64,000 nucleotides of DNA from Georgenia sp. M64 (GCF_038049925.1 NZ_CP145809.1:2514599-2578598); one strand, 5' to 3'. Counted from the first letter of the stretch, positions 33,356 to 42,678 are shown. Translations and numbers: made by a program. The notes: generated by a model not told the origin, from the sequence alone.

Positions 33356-34203
33356 CGGACCCGAACCCCCGGCTTCGCGCCGACGGCGTCACCCTGGCCT
33401 ACGACGAACGCGTCGTCGTCCAGGATCTCGACCTGGCCCCGGTCGACGGCGGTATCACCGCGATCATCGGGCCGAACGGCTGCGGCAAGTCCACCCTGCT
33501 GCGCGCTCTCGGTCGGTTGCTCCGGCCGCGAGCCGGGCAGGTCCTCCTCGACGGCAGGCACATCGACCGCATGCGCAGCCGCGACGTCGCGAAGGTGCTC
33601 GGCGTCCTCCCGCAGGCCCCGGTCGCCCCCGAGGGGCTCACGGTCGCGGACCTGGTGGCGCGGGGCCGGCACCCGCACCAGTCGTGGATCCAGCAGTGGT
33701 CCGCCGGCGACGAGGACCACGTGGCGGAGGCGCTCGCCTGGACGGGCATGCTGGAGCACGCCCACCGGCCGCTCGACGAGCTCTCCGGCGGCCAGCGCCA
33801 GCGCGCGTGGATCTCCATGGCCCTGGCGCAGGGCACCGACGTCCTGCTCCTGGACGAGCCGACCACCTACCTCGACCTCACCCACTCGCTCGAGGTCCTC
33901 GACCTCGTCGACACCCTGCACGAGGAGCGCGGCCGCACCGTCGTCATGGTGCTGCACGACCTCAACCTCGCCGCCCGGTACGCCGACCTGCTCGTGGTGA
34001 TGAACGAGGGTCGGGTGGTCGCCTCCGGCGACCCTCGGGAAGTCCTCACCGAGGATCTCCTGCACGAGGTCTTCGGGCTGCGGGCCACGATCGTCCCCGA
34101 CCCCGTCTCGGACGCCCCGCTCGTCGTGCCCATCGGCCGGCGGCACGTCCACGCGCATCTCGGCACCGCCGGTGCGGCGAGGCCGGCCGCCGTCGTCGGC
34201 TGA
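33352..34203 (+). CDS. iron-siderophore ABC transporter ATP-binding protein
   Basis: This 283-residue FecE/FepC-type ATPase energises the importer. Walker A is GPNGCGKST near residue 42, the signature is [17 protein letters not shown] near 144, Walker B is [13 protein letters not shown], and the switch histidine is in [15 protein letters not shown]. The start at 33352 overlaps the permease stop. It completes the iron uptake set. Confidence 0.95.
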   Translation: MTDPNPRLRADGVTLAYDERVVVQDLDLAPVDGGITAIIGPNGCGKSTLLRALGRLLRPRAGQVLLDGRHIDRMRSRDVAKVLGVLPQAPVAPEGLTVADLVARGRHPHQSWIQQWSAGDEDHVAEALAWTGMLEHAHRPLDELSGGQRQRAWISMALAQGTDVLLLDEPTTYLDLTHSLEVLDLVDTLHEERGRTVVMVLHDLNLAARYADLLVVMNEGRVVASGDPREVLTEDLLHEVFGLRATIVPDPVSDAPLVVPIGRRHVHAHLGTAGAARPAAVVG

Positions 34204-34316
34204 CGTATCTCCGCAGCCACCCAGCCAGGGCGGGTCCACAGGCGCGGGTGGCCCCTCGGCGTCACGCTGGCACACTGGATCGCGACCATCCCGTCGGCCG
34301 ACACCGCGAGGACCCC

Positions 34317-35456
34317 GTGCCGAAGAAGCGCAAGAACCGCAAGAGCCCGACCCACCAGGCGCAGCAGCACCGGACGCGGCGGCCGCACCAGGCGGACCGT
34401 CCGGGGCCCACCGGCTCCATGGGCGGCAACATCATCGAGGCCGCCCGCACGGAGGGGTTCGACGTCACCTCCCCCGAGGGTGTCGCCGCGGCCATGGAGT
34501 GGTTCAACTCGCTGAGCTACGAGGAGCGCTTCGCCGTCACCGAGACGGGCCGGCTCCCGGACGACGCCTCCCCCGGCACCCCAGAAGTTCCGGGCGGTCA
34601 GGCCGGCGCCGCCTTCGGGCTCGGCCCGGACGGCCGACCACGGCTCTCGGTCGTGCCGGACCTGGGCGTGAGCTGGTCCGACGGCGCCTGGCCCGACGGG
34701 GACGACGAGGACTGGCCCGACGAGGACGAGGAGGACTGGCCGGACGACGACCTCGAGCTCGCCGACATCTGGCCGCCGTTCCTGGGCGACCCGGTCGACC
34801 CCGACGCCGTCCCGGCACCGACCTCCCTCGCCGAGCAGGCCGCCGCGCTCTCGGGGACCACGCTGGTGCGCCGCGCCGACGCCCTGCTGGCGTGGCTCGG
34901 CGACGGCCGGCGGGTGACGAGCACCGGCGCGCTGCGCCAGGCCGACACCGCCGAGGTCATCGGGCTGCTCGGGCTCGACGACCCGCAGGTGCGCTCGATG
35001 TGGGACGTCCCCGAGCTCGCGCTGCTCTGGACCGCCCTGGTCGGCGGTGGCTTCATCGACGTCGGTCGGACCACCGTCTCCCCCGCAGCGAAAACCCTGC
35101 CGTGGGTGGGCCCGGACGGGGACGACGAGGCGCGAGTCAGCTGCGGCAACGTCCTGTTCGGCTCGGCGCTGCTGACCTTCCTCGCGGAGCAGGAGGACGG
35201 CACGACCGTGGCCGCGATGCCGCCGCTGACCTTCCTGGCCCTGACCAAGGCGGCTCAGCCCGGCGGCGTGCATCTCGCCGACCCCGGCGCCTCGTCCGAC
35301 GACATGATGGCGGTGATGGTCCACGCCGACCTCGAAGCCCTCGCGGCGGTCGGTGTCCTCACCGTTACGGACGACCGCTACGAGCTCCCCCCGCACCTGC
35401 TCCCGGTACTCGACGTCGTCATGCAGCAGGTGGTCGATCAGCTCGGCCTGACCTGA
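34317..35456 (+). CDS. hypothetical protein with basic N-terminus and acidic tryptophan repeats
   Basis: This 379-residue protein is not recognised. It starts at GTG 34317 behind GCGAGG and opens with a lysine/arginine-rich tail (PKKRKNRKSPTHQAQQHRTR) that could bind nucleic acid. Residues about 125-145 hold a tandem acidic motif, DEDWPDEDEEDWPDDD. The remaining 220 residues look globular and helical (ADALLAWLGDGRRVTSTGAL and LTFLALTKA), resembling the winged-helix style of uncharacterised actinobacterial proteins. There is no signal peptide or membrane segment. It is 113 nt after the iron ATPase gene and probably a separate unit. Confidence 0.7.
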   Translation: MPKKRKNRKSPTHQAQQHRTRRPHQADRPGPTGSMGGNIIEAARTEGFDVTSPEGVAAAMEWFNSLSYEERFAVTETGRLPDDASPGTPEVPGGQAGAAFGLGPDGRPRLSVVPDLGVSWSDGAWPDGDDEDWPDEDEEDWPDDDLELADIWPPFLGDPVDPDAVPAPTSLAEQAAALSGTTLVRRADALLAWLGDGRRVTSTGALRQADTAEVIGLLGLDDPQVRSMWDVPELALLWTALVGGGFIDVGRTTVSPAAKTLPWVGPDGDDEARVSCGNVLFGSALLTFLAEQEDGTTVAAMPPLTFLALTKAAQPGGVHLADPGASSDDMMAVMVHADLEALAAVGVLTVTDDRYELPPHLLPVLDVVMQQVVDQLGLT

Positions 35457-35475
35457 GCCGCGTGGGGCGGTCGGA

Positions 35476-35808
35476 TCACAGGCCCAGGAGCCGCCGGAGC
35501 GCAAGCTCCGCGCGCGCGAGGGTCACCACGTCCACCGCCCCCATCCGTCGGATCAGGCGTTGGGGCGAGATGGCCCGGACGTCCTCGCACTTGACATAGC
35601 TTGTCTGGCGCAGACCGGAGGCTCCCGGGTCAACCTCGACGTGAGTGACTGACGGACGGTGGGTTCGGGTGAGAGGCAGGACCGTGACGACGGGCGGTGC
35701 CGAGTCGAGCCAAGGCTGAGCGCTGATGATGACAACCGGCCGACGCATCGACTGCTCGTGCCCCACGGGCTCACCGAGATCAGCGAGGTGGATCTCGCCG
35801 CGGATCAC
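35476..35808 (-). CDS. PemK/MazF-family toxin (endoribonuclease)
   Basis: This 110-residue CcdB/MazF-fold toxin is likely to cleave mRNA. It has the N-terminal strand RGEIHLADLGEP, the RRPVVIISAQP motif with the conserved Arg-Pro-Val core, VTVLPLTRTHR and SYVKCEDVRAISPQRL with the conserved Ser/Thr and Asp. The start is GTG at 35808, overlapping the antitoxin stop as GTGA. It is the second gene of a complete toxin-antitoxin pair on the minus strand. Confidence 0.88.
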   Translation of the reverse strand: MIRGEIHLADLGEPVGHEQSMRRPVVIISAQPWLDSAPPVVTVLPLTRTHRPSVTHVEVDPGASGLRQTSYVKCEDVRAISPQRLIRRMGAVDVVTLARAELALRRLLGL

Positions 35809-36065
35809 CAGTCGTCCTCGCTGAGGGCGTCGTCGACCGGATTGCGAAGGTTGTCAGCGGCCGTCGGATCGTGGAGGCGGGCGCGGCACTCCTCGTCTGT
35901 CAGCGCGGCGTTCTCCGACCGAACCCGCGTCCAGAACTCGTGCTCGTCAGAGGCATCCAGTGCGGTCTCGATGGCTGCGGCGAGCGTCGTGTGCTGCTGC
36001 CTCGCCCGGACGGCCAGCCGGTCACGCAACGCACGCGGCACCTTGATGGTCGTGGAGTCGTTCAT
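35805..36065 (-). CDS. ribbon-helix-helix antitoxin of the PemK-type toxin
   Basis: This 86-residue antitoxin has an N-terminal ribbon-helix-helix (STTIKVPRALRDRLAVRARQ with LAAAIETAL) for DNA binding and an acidic C-terminus (NPVDDALSEDDW) that would wrap the toxin. ATG 36065 is preferred over a TTG at 36101, because the dyad GGTATACC lies between them and the RHH strand begins after it. Translation is coupled to the toxin by a four-base overlap. Confidence 0.85.
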   Translation of the reverse strand: MNDSTTIKVPRALRDRLAVRARQQHTTLAAAIETALDASDEHEFWTRVRSENAALTDEECRARLHDPTAADNLRNPVDDALSEDDW

Positions 36066-36081
36066 ACCCACTGGTATACCG
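36066..36081 (-). promoter_or_regulatory. promoter and GGTATACC operator of the toxin-antitoxin pair
   Basis: The perfect 8-bp palindrome GGTATACC (36073-36080), with a second GGGTAT half-site beside it (36064-36069 on the other strand), overlaps a TATACC-like -10 element 7-13 bases before the antitoxin start. RHH antitoxins bind such short repeated dyads to repress their own operon. Confidence 0.5.
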
Positions 36082-36169
36082 CCACGCACACCGAGCGGCA
36101 ATGCCTCACGAGACCGTGGGAACGACAGAGAAGACCGGATGCCCCTCCGGTCCCCTCTGTCGACGACGG

Positions 36170-39100
36170 CTACGGTCGCTTGGCGTACCCACCCGCGTGC
36201 GGCGGCGGGCCGGGCTCGCCGGCGAACGCCGGCCGGCCCTGCTCGCCCGCGTGCGCGGGCGGCTCACCGGCACCCGCCTCACCGGCACCGCCGCGCGGGA
36301 CCGTCACCGTCTCGACGGCCGAGAGTGCCTCGGCCCCGTACGGGTCGGTGACCACCGCGTACCAGCCGTGCTCCCCCGCCGGGAGCCCGGCCCACTCGGC
36401 CGTGACGGTCTCACCCGACGGCACGCCCTCGAACGCGGCGATCTCGGTACCGGTGAGGACCTCGACCACGAGCGCGTCGGTGCCCAGCACCTTCTCCCGC
36501 GTGGTGATCCCGACCGCGGCGTAGGGGATGGTGAAGTCCTGGTGCTCGGCCGCGAGCGAGGCGTCGTCGGCGTCGTAGTCGTCCAGCGAGGGCGAGTACG
36601 TGCGGGCGACGACCTGCTCGCCGTCGTTGTCGAAGTGCAGCAGGCGCAGGTACCCCAGGCCGCCCTCGGGCAGTCCCTGGTAGTCGAACAGCACCTGGTA
36701 CACCGACCGGTCGGGCGCGCCGTCGCCGTCGTCGTCGAAGTCGTCGATGCGGGTGTAGGCGTCGTGGTAGTGCCCGGAGAAGACCATCTTGACGTTGGGG
36801 TTGGTCGCGACGACCTCGTCGTAGATCTGCTGCGGGATCGGTCCCAGCCCGCCGGTGGTGAGCATGTACTCGTGGAGGTTGAGGATGGCCACCCGTTCGG
36901 GGTACTGGGCGAGGACCTCGTTCAGCCACGCGATCTCCTCGGCCCCGGGGTCCCAGCCCATGGAGAGCATGAGGAAGTCGATCCCGCCGGCGGTGACGAG
37001 GTCGTAGTGGCCGCGGTTGTCGGCGTAGTCCCCGCCCCACCAGGGGTTGTCGGCGTAGCGCTCGGCGCCGAAGAACTTCGAGTAGTTGGAGTAGTCGGCG
37101 AGCTTGGACCCGACGTCGTGGTTGCCCGCCAGGACCCCGTAGGGCAGGTCGGCGTCGTCGAGCATCGTGTACGCGGCGTCGGCGCGGTCCCACTGGGCCA
37201 TGTCGTCCCACACGTCGACGATGTCGCCGGTGTGGATGACGTACTGGAGGTTGAGGTCCGCCCGCTCGGTGAGGAAGAAGTCGTGGATGGCGAGCTGGTG
37301 GTCGTAGAACGTCTCGTTGTAGTACTGCGTGTCCGACTCCCAGCCGATCGTGAAGTCGTACGCGCTGCGCGGGGTGTCCTCCGGGTGGTTCGGCTCGACG
37401 GCGGACGCGCGGGTGGACAGGTCCTCCCCGGCGAAGCCCTCCGAGTGCTGGACGAGCACGGTCACGTTGCCGTTCGCGACGTGGTCCGCCGCCGGGACGA
37501 GCCCGCCGAGGGTGAAGTCCTCCCGGGCGTCGGCCTGAGCGGTCTCGCCGTCGGTGACGTGCCGGTCGACCTCCTCCCACGCGCCCGTGGCGGTGTTGAG
37601 CACGTAGAGCAGGACCTTCGCGTCCGGGTTCGCCGAGCCGTCCCAGCTCACGCGCACCCGCGCGTCGTCGCCGGCCCCCTCCGGCACCGCGACCTCGAAG
37701 AGCTGGTAGGGGAAGGCGTCCGCGGACGTCGTCACGGCCTCGACGCCGTCGGCGCCGGTGAGCGCCTCGAGGTCGGCGCCGGTGAGGAGCTGCCGACCCT
37801 CGCGGTCGAGCCCATCGGCCTCGCGGGTCTGCCCCGAATAGGCCTCGACGCCGTCGCCGGGGATGAGCCGGTGGCCCTCGCGGAAGCTGACGTCGAGCGG
37901 GTCGCCGCTCGGGTCGGTGACGGTCGCGCTCAGCTCGACGTCGCCGTTGCGCGCCACCTCGGACTCCGCGGCGTCCACGGCCGGCTGCTCGACCGGCGTC
38001 GTGAAGCGCACCTCGTGGGTGGCGGTGTTCCCGACGGCGTCGGCCGCCTCGACGACGAACGTGTGCTCGCCCGCCGCGAGGTCCACCGAGGAGATCGTGT
38101 GCGGGAGGGTGACCGGCTCGCCGTCGAGGGTGGCGGTGACGGTCTCGACCCCGGTGGCGTCGGTGAGGTCCGCGTCGAGGACCACCTCGCCGCGCACCTG
38201 CGTCCCGTCGGCGAGGTCGGTGGTGATGACCGGGGCGGTGTTGTCGACGACGACCGTCGCCTGCGCCGTCGCCGTCCCGTCCGTGGCGGAGACGGCGTGC
38301 TCGCCGTCGGCCGCGGCGGTGGTGTCCCAGGTGTGCCCGACGGCCCGGAAGGCGTCCTCGGGGAGGGTGAAGGCGGCGTCGACGTAGTCGTTCTTGCCGG
38401 CGGAGTCACCCATGGAGATCACCTGGGCGGGGTCCTCGTAGCCGGCGGGGCGCAGGGTGCGCCCGTCGGGCAGGACGAGGCGGAGGTTGGTGATCTGGAA
38501 GTCGTCGTTGTTCTCGTCCGGGTCGATCTCCGGTGCGGCCTTGGTGCCCGCCCACACCGAGACGACGAGGTCCTCGCCGCGGGTGACGTGCTCGAGCGGG
38601 ACCGGCGTGGCGATGGTCTCGAAGCCCTCGTAGATCCCGTCGTCGAAGATCCTCAAGGTCTCCTCGCCGACCTTGACGCCGTTGCGGAAGTAGGTGTCCA
38701 CCCCGCCGGCCTCGAAGATGAACACCGGCGCCGACTCCAGGGCCGGCTCGGTGGGGACGCTCTCGCCGTCGACGGCGAGGGTGAGCTCCGGCGGGTAGGT
38801 GTCCCCCGCGGCGGAGACCACGTGGTCGCGGGCGACGACCTCGCCGTCGGTGACGTTGAGGCGGACCGGCGACTGGTCGACCCCGGCGACCGGGACCCGG
38901 CGCACGTCGGTCGTGGTGACGTTGGCGCCGTCGGAGGCGGTGACCCAGTACTCGTACCAGCGCTTGCCGGTGAGGTCCGCGGCGTCGACGACGTGGGTGT
39001 AGCCGTCTGCGCCGTCGCTGCGGAGGTTGAAGGCCTGGGCGCCGGCGTCCGCGCTGGAGCGCACGTGGACCGTGACGGTGCGGACCTGGCCGTCGGTGAC

Positions 39101-40600
39101 CGTGAGCTCGATCGGGAAGCCGGCCGCGGGGTCGATCTCGGCCGCGGTGGCGTCGGTGACGGCCGGGGCGGTGGTGTCCTCGGCGGGGACGACGAGCCCG
39201 GCGGGAACCTGGTCGGCGTCGACCGCGCCGGGGGTGGCGGGGGCGGCGCGGATGAGCTGCTGGCGGCCGAGGTCGGCGGGGTCGTGGGCGTAGTGGATGC
39301 CGATGTTGGCGGCGGTGTCGTCCGCGCCGGCGAGGTTGTAGTACGCCGTGCTCACCGCGAAGCCGGTGTTGGTGACGACCTGCATCCCGCGCGCCGAGCC
39401 GTTGGCCATGCCGCCGATGAAGATCTCGGTGAGGTCGTCGCCGAGCGTGAGGTCGGAGCCGTAGTGGGCGTTGAAGTCGGCGTCGGTGAGGTGGTCGTTG
39501 CGGCCGTTCTTCACCCACAGGACGATCGTGGCGCCGGGGTCGACGACGAGGTCGGCGGGCTGCGCGGGCCAGGTGACCACGTTGGAGTTGGTGAGGTCCT
39601 CGAGCGGGTACAGGTAGTCGAGGGTGAAGTCGGCGTAGGAGACCGGCTCGGCGGTGGGGTTGTAGAGCTCGATGAACTCGTAGGCGTCCGCGCCGTCGAC
39701 GTTGGAGGTGTCCGGGACGAGCTCGGTCACCTGGACGGTGGCGGCCTCGAGCGTGGGGTCGGGCTCGAGCGGGCCGGGGGTGGCGGTGGGCTCCTCGGTC
39801 GGGTCCACGGTCGGCTCGGCCGTGGGCTGCTCGGTCGGCTGGTCGGTCGGCTGCTCGGTCGGCTCCGGCGTCGGCTCCGGCTCGGCCGGGACGAGCGCCT
39901 CCGGTGCGACGACGCCCGGCGAGGGGGTGGCCCGGGTGGCGAGGATGTCGAGGCCGGCTCCGCCGTCGGCGGGGAGACGGAAGTGCACGGTCTGGTCCGG
40001 CGCGGCGGACCCGGCCGGGTAGTACGAGAAGGTTTGCGTCTCGGCGGTGGTGACGCGGATACCCCGGTCGCCGCCGTTGGCCATGCCCGGCTGCCCGGTG
40101 AGGCGCACGAGTGGGTAGTCCGCCGCCTCCCCCGCCGCGGCCGCCCAGTGGTCGCGGAACTCCTGCTCGGTCCGGTCCGGCGCGGTCACCGTGGTCGAGG
40201 TGTAGGTCAGCCACAGGACGACCGTGCCGCCGGCGGGCACCACGGTCCCGGCGGGGTAGGTGAGCGGGACGTCGCGGGCGGTGTCCGCGCCGTCGAAGAT
40301 GTAGAAGAGCTCGACGCCCGCCGCGGTGAGGTCGATGTCGGCGTCGGTGGTGTTGTGGAGCTCGACGAACTCGTAGTCGTCGTAGGAGACGGTGTCCGGG
40401 GCGATCTCGGTGACGACCAGCGGCGGCGGCTGGGTCGCGAGTGCGGTCGGCGCAACCGTGGCCGGTGCGACCACGGCGGGCGCGGCCGCGGGAGCGGCGG
40501 TGGTCGGCGCAGCGGCCGCCACGGCGATCACGGCGCCGGCGGCGAGCGCGGCCGTCAGGCGGAGCGCGGGGAGTGCGGATGGTGCCGGGCGGGCGGGCAT
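36170..40600 (-). CDS. large secreted metallophosphoesterase with lamin-tail and Ig-like domains
   Basis: This 1476-residue exported protein has a signal peptide (ALRLTAALAAGAVIAVAAAA). Lamin-tail domains lie at about residues 60-140 (EIAPDTVSYDDYEFVELHN) and 295-370 (ELVPDTSNVDGADAYEFIEL), joined by a Pro/Thr/Glu linker with EQPT repeats. Several Ig-like or beta-sandwich domains follow. A calcineurin-like phosphoesterase occupies about 1075-1390, with SDTQYY, HTGDIVD, GNHD (His 1161) and SGHYHDA as metal ligands. The tail is Pro/Gly-rich with no sortase motif. The ATG at 40600 follows AAGGA and begins the signal peptide. The PHO-box-like repeats upstream suggest induction by phosphate starvation, to release phosphate from extracellular nucleotides or diesters. 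Confidence 0.9.
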   Translation of the reverse strand: MPARPAPSALPALRLTAALAAGAVIAVAAAAPTTAAPAAAPAVVAPATVAPTALATQPPPLVVTEIAPDTVSYDDYEFVELHNTTDADIDLTAAGVELFYIFDGADTARDVPLTYPAGTVVPAGGTVVLWLTYTSTTVTAPDRTEQEFRDHWAAAAGEAADYPLVRLTGQPGMANGGDRGIRVTTAETQTFSYYPAGSAAPDQTVHFRLPADGGAGLDILATRATPSPGVVAPEALVPAEPEPTPEPTEQPTDQPTEQPTAEPTVDPTEEPTATPGPLEPDPTLEAATVQVTELVPDTSNVDGADAYEFIELYNPTAEPVSYADFTLDYLYPLEDLTNSNVVTWPAQPADLVVDPGATIVLWVKNGRNDHLTDADFNAHYGSDLTLGDDLTEIFIGGMANGSARGMQVVTNTGFAVSTAYYNLAGADDTAANIGIHYAHDPADLGRQQLIRAAPATPGAVDADQVPAGLVVPAEDTTAPAVTDATAAEIDPAAGFPIELTVTDGQVRTVTVHVRSSADAGAQAFNLRSDGADGYTHVVDAADLTGKRWYEYWVTASDGANVTTTDVRRVPVAGVDQSPVRLNVTDGEVVARDHVVSAAGDTYPPELTLAVDGESVPTEPALESAPVFIFEAGGVDTYFRNGVKVGEETLRIFDDGIYEGFETIATPVPLEHVTRGEDLVVSVWAGTKAAPEIDPDENNDDFQITNLRLVLPDGRTLRPAGYEDPAQVISMGDSAGKNDYVDAAFTLPEDAFRAVGHTWDTTAAADGEHAVSATDGTATAQATVVVDNTAPVITTDLADGTQVRGEVVLDADLTDATGVETVTATLDGEPVTLPHTISSVDLAAGEHTFVVEAADAVGNTATHEVRFTTPVEQPAVDAAESEVARNGDVELSATVTDPSGDPLDVSFREGHRLIPGDGVEAYSGQTREADGLDREGRQLLTGADLEALTGADGVEAVTTSADAFPYQLFEVAVPEGAGDDARVRVSWDGSANPDAKVLLYVLNTATGAWEEVDRHVTDGETAQADAREDFTLGGLVPAADHVANGNVTVLVQHSEGFAGEDLSTRASAVEPNHPEDTPRSAYDFTIGWESDTQYYNETFYDHQLAIHDFFLTERADLNLQYVIHTGDIVDVWDDMAQWDRADAAYTMLDDADLPYGVLAGNHDVGSKLADYSNYSKFFGAERYADNPWWGGDYADNRGHYDLVTAGGIDFLMLSMGWDPGAEEIAWLNEVLAQYPERVAILNLHEYMLTTGGLGPIPQQIYDEVVATNPNVKMVFSGHYHDAYTRIDDFDDDGDGAPDRSVYQVLFDYQGLPEGGLGYLRLLHFDNDGEQVVARTYSPSLDDYDADDASLAAEHQDFTIPYAAVGITTREKVLGTDALVVEVLTGTEIAAFEGVPSGETVTAEWAGLPAGEHGWYAVVTDPYGAEALSAVETVTVPRGGAGEAGAGEPPAHAGEQGRPAFAGEPGPPPHAGGYAKRP

Positions 40601-40634
40601 CAGGTGTCCTTCGGTATGGGGACAAATCGCCCCA

Positions 40635-40690
40635 CACGTTAGGGACGCCAGGTGCCCGGAAGGTGCCGCGCAGGTGAGGGCCGGGTGAAC
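40635..40690 (-). promoter_or_regulatory. PHO-box-like array and -10 of the metallophosphoesterase gene
   Basis: On the minus strand four consecutive 11-nt units read GTTCACCCGGC, CCTCACCTGCG, CGGCACCTTCC and GGGCACCTGGC (40690 down to 40647), with CACC at a fixed position in each. Actinomycete PhoP binds 11-nt direct repeats with the core GTTCACC. A TAACGT -10-like element (40640-40635) follows seven bases later, 35-40 nt before the start codon. The geometry fits a PhoP-activated promoter. Confidence 0.7.
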
Positions 40691-40783
40691 GACACGTGGC
40701 GGGTCGGTGCCGGCACGGACATCGCGGCGGGCCGGACCGCACCGTCCGGCCCACATCCTGAGATCCCGGCGAACCGGACGAGA

Positions 40784-40797
40784 ACAGACCGGTCTGT
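40784..40797. promoter_or_regulatory. perfect TetR-type palindrome before the ABC/flavoprotein operon
   Basis: ACAGACCGGTCTGT is a perfect 14-bp palindrome, 52 nt upstream of ATG 40850. A similar sequence (11 of 14 identical) lies in the promoter of the TetR gene at 46375-46971, so that regulator may act here too. Confidence 0.7.
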
Positions 40798-40849
40798 CGG
40801 TGGGAGCGTCGGGGCTTCACCGGACCGACACCGCCCAGGAAGGCCCGAC

Positions 40850-41914
40850 ATGACTGCCTCCCCCTCGCTCGAGGACGTCCTCGAGAACGTCCTGCCCGAC
40901 ATCGCCGACCGGGCCGGGGCCATCGACCGCTCGGACGCCGACCCGCTCGACGACCTGCGCGTCCTCGGCCACCGGCTCGACCTGTTCGACCCGAGCGCCA
41001 CGTCGGTGGCCACCGCGGTGCGCGTCATCGAGTCGGTGGCCCGGGCGTCCCTCACCGTCGGCTTCGTGGCCTGGGCGCAGCGGATGGCGGCGGAGTACCT
41101 CGCCCTCGCCCCGGCCTCACCCCTGGCGGCCGCCCGGCTCGCCGACGTCGTCGCCGTCCGGCGCCGCGGGGTGACGGCCATGGCCGCCGGACAGCGCCAG
41201 GCCGTCGGGCTCGAGAAGGCCCCCGTCACCGCCACTTCCGACGGTGCGGGCGGCTACCGCCTCAGCGGCACCGTGGCCTGGGCGTCGAACGTCGCCGCGG
41301 ACAGCGTGGTGGTCCTGGCCGCGAACCTGCCCGACGGCGGCACGCGCGTCCTCGCCGTCGACGCCGCGGACCTCACCGTGCGCGAGGCGCCGGACCTGCT
41401 GGGGCTCAACGCGACGGCGTCGGGCTCGCTCGTCATCGAGGACGTGGCCGTCCCGGCCGAGGCGGTCGTGAGCACCGACCTCCAGGTCTTCGCCGCCACG
41501 ATGCGGCCCCGGTTCCTGCTCCTGCAGACCGCGTTCTGCAGCGGCGTGACGTCGGCGGCGCTCGACGCCGCCGGCCCCCAGCTCGCCGGCACCGGCGCCG
41601 TCTACGCGGGCGACCACGCGGACCTCGCCGCCCGGTACGGCGACCTCCGGGACCGCCTGCACGGCTACGCGGCGCAGGAGGTGGCCTCGCCGGGCACGGT
41701 CGCGGTCCGCGACCTCATCGCCCTGCGCCTGGAGAGCACGACGCTCGCCACCGCCAGCACCCGCCTGGGCCTGGCCCTGGACGGCGGGCGCGGCTACGCC
41801 ACCGCCTCGGCCACCAACCGGCGCTTCCGCGAGGCGTCCTTCCTGCCCGTGCAGTCCCCCTCCGAGGCCCAGCTGCGCTGGGAGCTCGCCCGGGCCGAGG
41901 CGGCCGCGCGATGA
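40850..41914 (+). CDS. acyl-CoA-dehydrogenase-like flavoprotein
   Basis: This 354-residue protein has the three-domain acyl-CoA dehydrogenase layout in compact form: N-terminal helices, a beta middle domain (YRLSGTVAWASNVAADSVVV and LVIEDVAVPAEAVVS) and a C-terminal helical bundle (LDGGRGYATASATNRRFREA). The usual catalytic glutamate is not evident. Many such proteins beside nitrate/sulfonate importers are FMN-dependent monooxygenases of the DszC/SfnB type rather than dehydrogenases. ATG 40850 has AGGAAGG upstream; the earlier in-frame GTG at 40652 is rejected as non-protein-like. It overlaps the ATPase gene by four bases, so it likely acts on the imported substrate. Confidence 0.78.
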   Translation: MTASPSLEDVLENVLPDIADRAGAIDRSDADPLDDLRVLGHRLDLFDPSATSVATAVRVIESVARASLTVGFVAWAQRMAAEYLALAPASPLAAARLADVVAVRRRGVTAMAAGQRQAVGLEKAPVTATSDGAGGYRLSGTVAWASNVAADSVVVLAANLPDGGTRVLAVDAADLTVREAPDLLGLNATASGSLVIEDVAVPAEAVVSTDLQVFAATMRPRFLLLQTAFCSGVTSAALDAAGPQLAGTGAVYAGDHADLAARYGDLRDRLHGYAAQEVASPGTVAVRDLIALRLESTTLATASTRLGLALDGGRGYATASATNRRFREASFLPVQSPSEAQLRWELARAEAAAR

Positions 41915-42678
41915 GCGCCCCCGTGACCCCGCCCGTGACCGTCGCGCCCGCCGTCCGGGTCGACGGGGCCCGCCGGACCCTGCCCGACGGCCGCCCCCTG
42001 TTCGCCGGCCTCGACCTGGAGGTGCGGGAGGGCGCGTTCTTCGTGCTGCTCGGCCCGTCCGGCTCGGGCAAGTCCACGCTGCTGCGCGTCCTCGCCGGGC
42101 TGGACCAGCTCGACGACGGCACGGTCGACCTCGCGGCCGTCAGCGAGGCCGACGGCGCCGGCCGGGTCCGCCCGAGCGTCGCCATGGTGTTCCAGGACCC
42201 GCTGCTCTACCCCTGGCTCACGGTGCGGGAGAACGTCGCCCTCGGCTCGCGGTTCCGGGCCACCCGCGAGCGCCACGGCCACTCCGACCTCCAGGAGATG
42301 CTCGAGCACTTCCGCCTGGACCACCTCGCCGACGCCTACCCCGACGAGCTCTCCGGCGGGCAGGCCCAGCGGGTCGCCGTCATGCGTGCGGTCGGGGTGC
42401 GTCCCCGACTGCTCCTCCTCGACGAGCCGTTCAGCGCCCTCGACCCCGCCACCCGGGCCGACCTGCAGCAGTGGCTCGCCGGCGTCGTCGCCGAGCTCGG
42501 CACGACGACGATCCTCGTCACCCACGACGTCGACGAGGCGATCACGCTCGGCGGCCGCATCGGGCTGCTCAGCGGCTCCGGCGTCGTCGACCGCGTGTGG
42601 ACGGACGTGGACCGGGCCCGCGAGGGCGGCGCCCGGACCGCGCTGCGCTCCGAGATCCTCAGCGAGTACCGCCGATGA
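41911..42678 (+). CDS. nitrate/sulfonate/taurine-type ABC transporter ATP-binding protein
   Basis: This 255-residue SsuB/TauB-like ATPase has Walker A GPSGSGKST near residue 50, Q-loop MVFQDPLLYPWLTVRENV, signature LSGGQAQRVAVMRA, Walker B LLLLDEPFSALDP and the switch histidine in LVTHDVDEAI. The YPWLTVRENV string is characteristic of this importer class. The start overlaps the flavoprotein stop, and the stop overlaps the binding-protein start. Confidence 0.92.
   Translation: MSAPVTPPVTVAPAVRVDGARRTLPDGRPLFAGLDLEVREGAFFVLLGPSGSGKSTLLRVLAGLDQLDDGTVDLAAVSEADGAGRVRPSVAMVFQDPLLYPWLTVRENVALGSRFRATRERHGHSDLQEMLEHFRLDHLADAYPDELSGGQAQRVAVMRAVGVRPRLLLLDEPFSALDPATRADLQQWLAGVVAELGTTTILVTHDVDEAITLGGRIGLLSGSGVVDRVWTDVDRAREGGARTALRSEILSEYRR

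Noticed and set aside
36101-40642. A 1513-residue open frame on the plus strand opposite the metallophosphoesterase gene
   Set aside because: It is the antisense shadow of a real GC-rich gene: Val/Gly/Arg-rich composition, no family motif and no ribosome binding site, whereas the minus strand has a signal peptide and phosphoesterase motifs.
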